Assembly (NCBI GenBank): GCA_030630935.1
Contig: DAOVMD010000147.1
Location: 1-7,267, forward strand
Direction: 5' to 3'
Length of the DNA: 7,267 nt
From: Candidatus Mcinerneyibacteriota bacterium
Lineage (GTDB): Bacteria > AUK180 > JAQVHJ01
The notes beneath the pieces were generated by a model. That model ran no database searches and was not told the DNA's origin. It worked only from the letters and a program-made list of their open reading frames with translations. Shown one piece after another: positions 6,749-7,267 of this stretch. Position numbers and translations under genes: made by a program. Positions within the stretch are counted from its first letter, which is position 1, and the number at the start of each line of letters is the position of its first letter.

Positions 6749-7267
6749 TGTCTTCTATCCCTAAAGTTATTTTTAATTTCTCTAATAAATCAGGTGGTAA
6801 AGATATACTCGTTTTCAAATGAGATAAAAAATTGTTACGGTATTTTATTAATTCATTAATCCAGGTTTCATCATTATTATAAAATGTCCGGAGACTTTTT
6901 ACCCTGAAGAAATCTCCAATTATAAAAGGTTTCTTATTGAAATCGCCAATGTCCATCATTAAACCTGAAACTGAAATGTTTGTAATTTTCCAGGGTTCCT
7001 TATCCAATAAAATTCGAAGACATTTTAAAGGAGTAAAATAATCAATTGATGAGACCAGGATAATAAAATTCTTTAAAGACTCGATCTCAGTTATATATTT
7101 ACTGAGATCATAATCTTCAATTATAATATATTTATATATCTTAAAAAGTTCTGTTGAAAACGAATTGAAGTCCTTAGCACGCTTTTCCAAAAATATAGTA
7201 GGGATATCATAAGAGAGTAATTGACCCTGTTTTGAACTTAAGTAAACTACATCCTTGAATTCATTCC
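6738..7267 (-). CDS. Partial protein of unknown family, possible PilZ-like domain (5' end outside window)
   Basis: The reading frame is open to the right edge: upstream of the TTG at 7188-7190 a further 25 codons without a stop run to 7265. The gene is therefore truncated by the window and the TTG is unlikely to be its start. About 175 residues are visible. I do not recognise the family with confidence. Visible residues 84-123 resemble the second half of a PilZ domain: an Arg (84), a Trp (92), then NISVSG (96-101, matching the PilZ [D/N]xSxxG motif), alternating hydrophobics, and a P-x-x-x-G-D turn followed by RVKS. The usual RxxxR motif before it is not evident, so cyclic-di-GMP binding is doubtful. 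The C-terminal 50 residues look helical and charged. No membrane segment is seen. The gene overlaps pilT by 11 bases, so the two are probably co-translated, and a role near pilus control is plausible. The gene itself is well supported; the PilZ assignment is tentative. Confidence 0.6.
   Translation of the reverse strand, partial: NEFKDVVYLSSKQGQLLSYDIPTIFLEKRAKDFNSFSTELFKIYKYIIIEDYDLSKYITEIESLKNFIILVSSIDYFTPLKCLRILLDKEPWKITNISVSGLMMDIGDFNKKPFIIGDFFRVKSLRTFYNNDETWINELIKYRNNFLSHLKTSISLPPDLLEKLKITLGIEDNEY

Noticed and set aside
7188-7190. TTG as the true start of the right-edge gene
   Set aside because: The frame stays open for 25 more codons to the edge of the window, so the gene most likely begins outside.

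Overview
The window is AT-rich. Its left 411 bases are non-coding, and the rest is one tightly packed run of seven genes, all on the minus strand (transcribed from high to low coordinates). Strong GGAGG-type ribosome binding sites precede several genes. Together with a PilT retraction ATPase, a GAFTGA-type sigma-54 activator and an HD-GYP protein, this suggests an AT-rich, probably Gram-negative, environmental bacterium. Strong Shine-Dalgarno use argues against a typical Bacteroidia genome. An FCB-group relative or another uncultured phylum is possible, but I cannot place it from the sequence alone.

Layout in transcription order: (1) the C-terminal part of an unrecognised protein with a PilZ-like stretch, open to the right edge of the window; (2) pilT, the type IV pilus retraction ATPase; (3) a stand-alone CheY-like receiver; (4) a receiver-GAF-HD-GYP protein, a predicted cyclic-di-GMP phosphodiesterase; (5) a soluble hybrid histidine kinase with an N-terminal receiver, a GAF-like domain and a HisKA/HATPase core; (6) a second stand-alone receiver; (7) an NtrC-type receiver-AAA+-Fis activator. 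Junctions are overlaps of 11, 14 and 29 bases or gaps of 32, 2 and 1 bases. A single transcript is therefore very likely, and its promoter lies outside the window to the right.

Functionally this looks like a signalling operon joined to pilus retraction. One kinase is visible but there are five receiver domains, all with the acidic pocket, phospho-acceptor Asp and Lys retained. The likely outputs are protein-protein signalling (two lone receivers), cyclic-di-GMP breakdown (HD-GYP) and sigma-54 transcription (NtrC type). None of the complete proteins has an evident membrane segment, so the sensed cue is probably cytoplasmic and read by the GAF-like domains. The wiring is inference; the domain calls are read from motifs.

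The region 1-411 beyond the last gene holds no gene I can support. It contains two bulged hairpins (12-50 and 84-117), a T/G-rich low-complexity tract with a perfect mirror repeat, and a pair of inverted TGGGACA motifs 97 bases end to end that could mark a small mobile-element relic.
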